Positions 3,804 to 6,487 of a stretch of 6,487 bases of DNA are shown in pieces. How positions within the stretch are numbered: position 1 is the first letter of the stretch; the number at the start of each line of letters is the position of its first letter. Under the pieces are notes generated by a model. That model worked only from the letters and a program-made list of their open reading frames with translations. It was not told where the DNA came from and searched no databases. The stretch is from JAAUSY01 sp964526735 (GTDB lineage Bacteria > Chloroflexota > Chloroflexia > Chloroflexales > Chloroflexaceae): positions 1 through 6,487 of the forward strand of contig CAZGLO010000131.1 of the NCBI GenBank assembly GCA_964526735.1. The letters run 5' to 3'. The translations under genes and the position numbers were made by a program.

Positions 3804-6487
3804 ATGGATAGAGGCATAGATGCTTTCTCGGAAGAACACTTCTTGGTAGACTTCGCAAGTCGCATAGCTCAAGCCGAGGTAGACCTCCACAGCCTACACC
3901 CATCGCTGGCGGGAGGGCCATCGACCTCATCCGCCACTGGCCCTCAGCCTCAGGCGAGCACCAACGAAGAGATGGCTGAGATGGCCAGCAATGATGCAGA
4001 CCAATGGTCATCACCAATCTTTGACAAAATGAAAGAAGCCCTGCAAACCACCACCGAACGCTGTCATCATCTGCTCCACCGAATGAACGTCATTGCGGTC
4101 GATATGGCTCCCGACGGGACGATCCTCTTTGCCAACGAAGCGCTGCTTTCGCTGCTGGGCTACACGGCCAACGAATTGCAAGGGGCAAATTGGTGGACGC
4201 TGTGCTTTCCGCTGAGCGGCTGGCAAGCCACAAGCTGTCCCGAAGAGCACCAAACCCTGCAACACTCCTTCCGCACCAGCGAAATCGGTCAGTGCGAAGT
4301 GTCGCTGCGCACTTCTAACAATCGTACCGTCTATATGGAGCTAAGCACGACCAACCACTACGATGACAACGGCAAGCTCCAGCGCATCTTAGCGTTCGGC
4401 GTCAACATTACCAAGCGCAAGCAGACAGAGCAAGCGCTCTGCGACAGCGAACTGAAGTTTCGCCAGTTTTTTGAGCAGTCGTGGGAAGGGATGTTCTTCA
4501 CTGACAAGCACGGCATTATTACGGAGTGGAATAGCGGGGCAGAGCAGATCTACGGCTGCAAACGCGGCGATATGGTCGGCAGCCCCCTGTGGGATGCGAT
4601 GTTTTCTGTCGCGCCCAAAGAACGCCAAACCCCGCTCGTCTACCAAAAGACCAAAGAACACATTTTGTCATTTTTCCGCACGGGCGTCCCGCCTGCCCTC
4701 GACCGCTGGATTGGTGATACGATCTACCGCCCGGACGGCACGCACCGCACGGTTCAATTTCTGTGTTTCCCCATCACTGTCCGCGGAATACTGTTGTTGG
4801 GCTGTATCACGCACGATTCGTCCGACCGCAAATATATGGAAGACGCGCTGCGGCAGAGCAATGCCCGCTACCGCGCCGTGATTGAAGACCAAACCGAGCT
4901 GATTTGCCGCTTCCACCGCAATGGCGTGCTCACTTTCGTCAACGAGGCCTACTGCCGCTTCTTCGACAAGCCGTGCAGCGAGATTATGGGGCGCACGATG
5001 CTCTCGTTTATGCGGATGGAGGAGGCGGAAGCCTTCCGCGCCCACGCCACGTCATTGACCCCCGACGCGCCGGTGGGCTATATGGAGCAAGAGATCGTTG
5101 GCGAGGATGGCACAGTCCGCTGGCTGCAATGGACAAACCGCGCCATCTTCAATGAGAACGACGAACTGATCGAGTATCAAAGCGTGGGGCGGGAGATTAC
5201 TGAATGGAAACGCGCCCAACAGGAACGCGAACGGCTGCTGGAGCGCGTCCAACACTCAACCAACCTGCTGCAGTCGCTCATCGACGCCACGCCAGACTGG
5301 ATCTTCATCAAGGCGCGCGACCTGCGCTACACGCTGGTCAACAAAGGGATGGCCGATGCGCTGAAGATGACGCCGGACGAGGTGCAGGGCAAGACCGATG
5401 AAGAGTTGGGGATCCCCGACACCTTCCTCTACGGCGATATGGAGCGCGGCATCCGCGGGCATATCTACGACGATAAGACGATCTTTAAGACGGGCGAACC
5501 GATCCACAACTCCTACGACCCAATGCCGTTTGGCGACGGGTTGGTGCATATCTTCGACACGCGCAAGATCCCCCTTCGCGACGCCGAAGACAACCTGATC
5601 GGCATTGTGGGCATCTCGCGGGATGTCACCGAACACAAAAAGCTGGAAGAAGCATTGCGCAAGAGCGAGGAGCGGTTCCGGCTCTTGATGGAACACGCGC
5701 CAGATATTATCTACCGCTACCGGCTCAACCCGACGTTCTGCTTTGAGTATATCAGCCCATCAGTGACACGGATTATGGGCTACACGCCAGAGGAATATTA
5801 CGCCGACCCCTACATCCACCTACGTGCCTTTCACCCCGACAACCGCATTTTGAGCCAAGATAAACACAGCCATTCTAGTGTTTCCGAACCACTTATTTTA
5901 CACTTTGTGCGCAAGGATGGCCGTGATGTCTGGATTGAGCAGCGCAACTGGTCGATTATCGATGACGAGGGAAATCTGATTGCGATTGAGGGCATTTCGC
6001 GGGATATTACCGAAAAGCGCTATGCCGAAAAAGCCTTGCGTGATAGCGAAGAACGCTACCGGCTGATGGCAGAGAACGTTTCGGATATGATTTCGCGGAT
6101 TGCGCCCAATGGGACATTTCGCTACGCCTCGCCCGCCTGCGAGATGCTGCTGGGCTACACGCCAGAGGAGATGATTGGCCGCCACTGCTACAATCTCTTC
6201 TCGCCAGAGCAATTGGCCATCCTGCGTGCGCCCGCCACCCACAGCAAGAGCAAAGATTCGATGGTGGTGAGCTACCAGACCCAGCGCAAAGATGGCCAGA
6301 TTATTTGGCTCGAGACCACCAGCCGCGTGATCCGCGACCCAGACACCGGCCTTGTCTCTGAAATCATCGCCGTCTCGCGGGATATCACCGAGCGCAAGCG
6401 GGCAGAAGAAGAACTTGAACGCGCGCGGCAGACCGCCGAAGACGCCACCCGCGCCAAATCCAACTTCCCCGCGGGGAAGTTGGATTT
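3804..6487 (+). CDS. Multi-PAS sensor histidine kinase, 3' truncated at the window edge
   Basis: The frame stays open for 894 codons to the edge. No signal peptide or membrane segment is visible, so it should be a cytosolic sensor. Residues 1-92 are a Ser/Pro/Gln-rich linker plus helix. Six PAS domains follow at about 93-213, 218-350, 355-475, 488-618, 624-745 and 752-875. PAS cores are clear (LLGYTANELQG, IMGYTPEEYY, LLGYTPEEMIG), and most end in the PAC motif (GISRDVTEHKK, GISRDITEKR, VSRDITERKRAEEEL); domain 2 has a degenerate one (THDSSDRKYMEDAL). The last readable stretch, TAEDATRAKSNF, is the helix that directly precedes the HisKA phospho-His box in this family. The H-box and the ATPase domain are not present. 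The final bases fold back as a perfect palindrome, so residues after SNF (PAGKLDF) are probably not real. Ligands are unknown. The divergent response regulator is the likely partner. Confidence 0.9.
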   Translation, partial: MDRGIDAFSEEHFLVDFASRIAQAEVDLHSLHPSLAGGPSTSSATGPQPQASTNEEMAEMASNDADQWSSPIFDKMKEALQTTTERCHHLLHRMNVIAVDMAPDGTILFANEALLSLLGYTANELQGANWWTLCFPLSGWQATSCPEEHQTLQHSFRTSEIGQCEVSLRTSNNRTVYMELSTTNHYDDNGKLQRILAFGVNITKRKQTEQALCDSELKFRQFFEQSWEGMFFTDKHGIITEWNSGAEQIYGCKRGDMVGSPLWDAMFSVAPKERQTPLVYQKTKEHILSFFRTGVPPALDRWIGDTIYRPDGTHRTVQFLCFPITVRGILLLGCITHDSSDRKYMEDALRQSNARYRAVIEDQTELICRFHRNGVLTFVNEAYCRFFDKPCSEIMGRTMLSFMRMEEAEAFRAHATSLTPDAPVGYMEQEIVGEDGTVRWLQWTNRAIFNENDELIEYQSVGREITEWKRAQQERERLLERVQHSTNLLQSLIDATPDWIFIKARDLRYTLVNKGMADALKMTPDEVQGKTDEELGIPDTFLYGDMERGIRGHIYDDKTIFKTGEPIHNSYDPMPFGDGLVHIFDTRKIPLRDAEDNLIGIVGISRDVTEHKKLEEALRKSEERFRLLMEHAPDIIYRYRLNPTFCFEYISPSVTRIMGYTPEEYYADPYIHLRAFHPDNRILSQDKHSHSSVSEPLILHFVRKDGRDVWIEQRNWSIIDDEGNLIAIEGISRDITEKRYAEKALRDSEERYRLMAENVSDMISRIAPNGTFRYASPACEMLLGYTPEEMIGRHCYNLFSPEQLAILRAPATHSKSKDSMVVSYQTQRKDGQIIWLETTSRVIRDPDTGLVSEIIAVSRDITERKRAEEELERARQTAEDATRAKSNFPAGKLD
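6456..6487. repeat. Perfect 32-bp palindrome at the window end, probable fold-back artefact
   Basis: From aaatccaacttcccc to the last base the sequence equals its own reverse complement, centred on CCCCGCGGGG (6467-6476). The left half is ordinary kinase coding sequence (Ala-Lys-Ser-Asn-Phe); the right half is the same sequence reversed, where the family has its H-box. It may continue past the edge. A chimeric read or contig-end fold-back is the simplest explanation. Confidence 0.9.

Noticed and set aside
4389..5696. Several minus-strand and alternative-frame ORFs inside the kinase gene
   Set aside because: They overlap a continuous six-PAS reading frame with recognisable motifs throughout and have no features of their own.

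Overview
The window looks like one edge of a draft scaffold from a bacterium. It has two runs of N, a 9-bp satellite at its left edge and a perfect 32-bp palindrome at its right edge. The best guess for the lineage is a filamentous Chloroflexota (Herpetosiphon/Chloroflexales type), inferred from the many-repeat WD40 protein with a STAND-type helical linker, the multi-PAS kinase and the moderately high GC. No marker gene fixes the taxonomy.

Layout, left to right. (1) Positions 1-121 hold 9-bp tandem repeats that read as the proline-rich C-terminal tail of a + strand gene cut by the window edge. A terminator-like hairpin follows at 158-186. (2) Positions 245-2942 (+) are a long predicted lipoprotein: signal peptide with lipobox, helical/coiled-coil neck, then 16 WD40 units. 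It is interrupted by a 10-N gap (1225-1234) whose placeholder length breaks the frame, and by a 92-N gap (2720-2811) that hides the C-terminus. (3) Positions 2943-3053 are a convergent intergenic region with a 23-position imperfect hairpin and a partly overlapping direct repeat. (4) Positions 3054-3674 (-) encode a CheY-like single-domain response regulator with a Ser/Pro/Asp repeat tail. (5) Positions 3675-3803 form a divergent intergenic region. (6) From 3804 to the window end (+) is a cytosolic sensor histidine kinase with six PAS domains, cut off exactly where the HisKA H-box should begin.

How the genes may work together: the divergent PAS kinase and receiver protein are a plausible two-component pair. 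The response regulator has no DNA-binding domain, so its output would be protein-protein. The WD40 lipoprotein is transcribed toward the response regulator gene and is probably separate; it would display one or two beta-propellers outside the cytoplasmic membrane.

The most notable non-gene signal is a set of tandem repeats with periods of 9, 12 and 24 bp. All periods are multiples of three, and they sit at protein ends: the tail of the upstream gene, the signal-peptide n-region of the WD40 protein, the end of the WD40 reading frame, and the tail of the response regulator. No convincing novel defence or mobile system is visible. Several oddities are best explained as assembly problems and are flagged as such.
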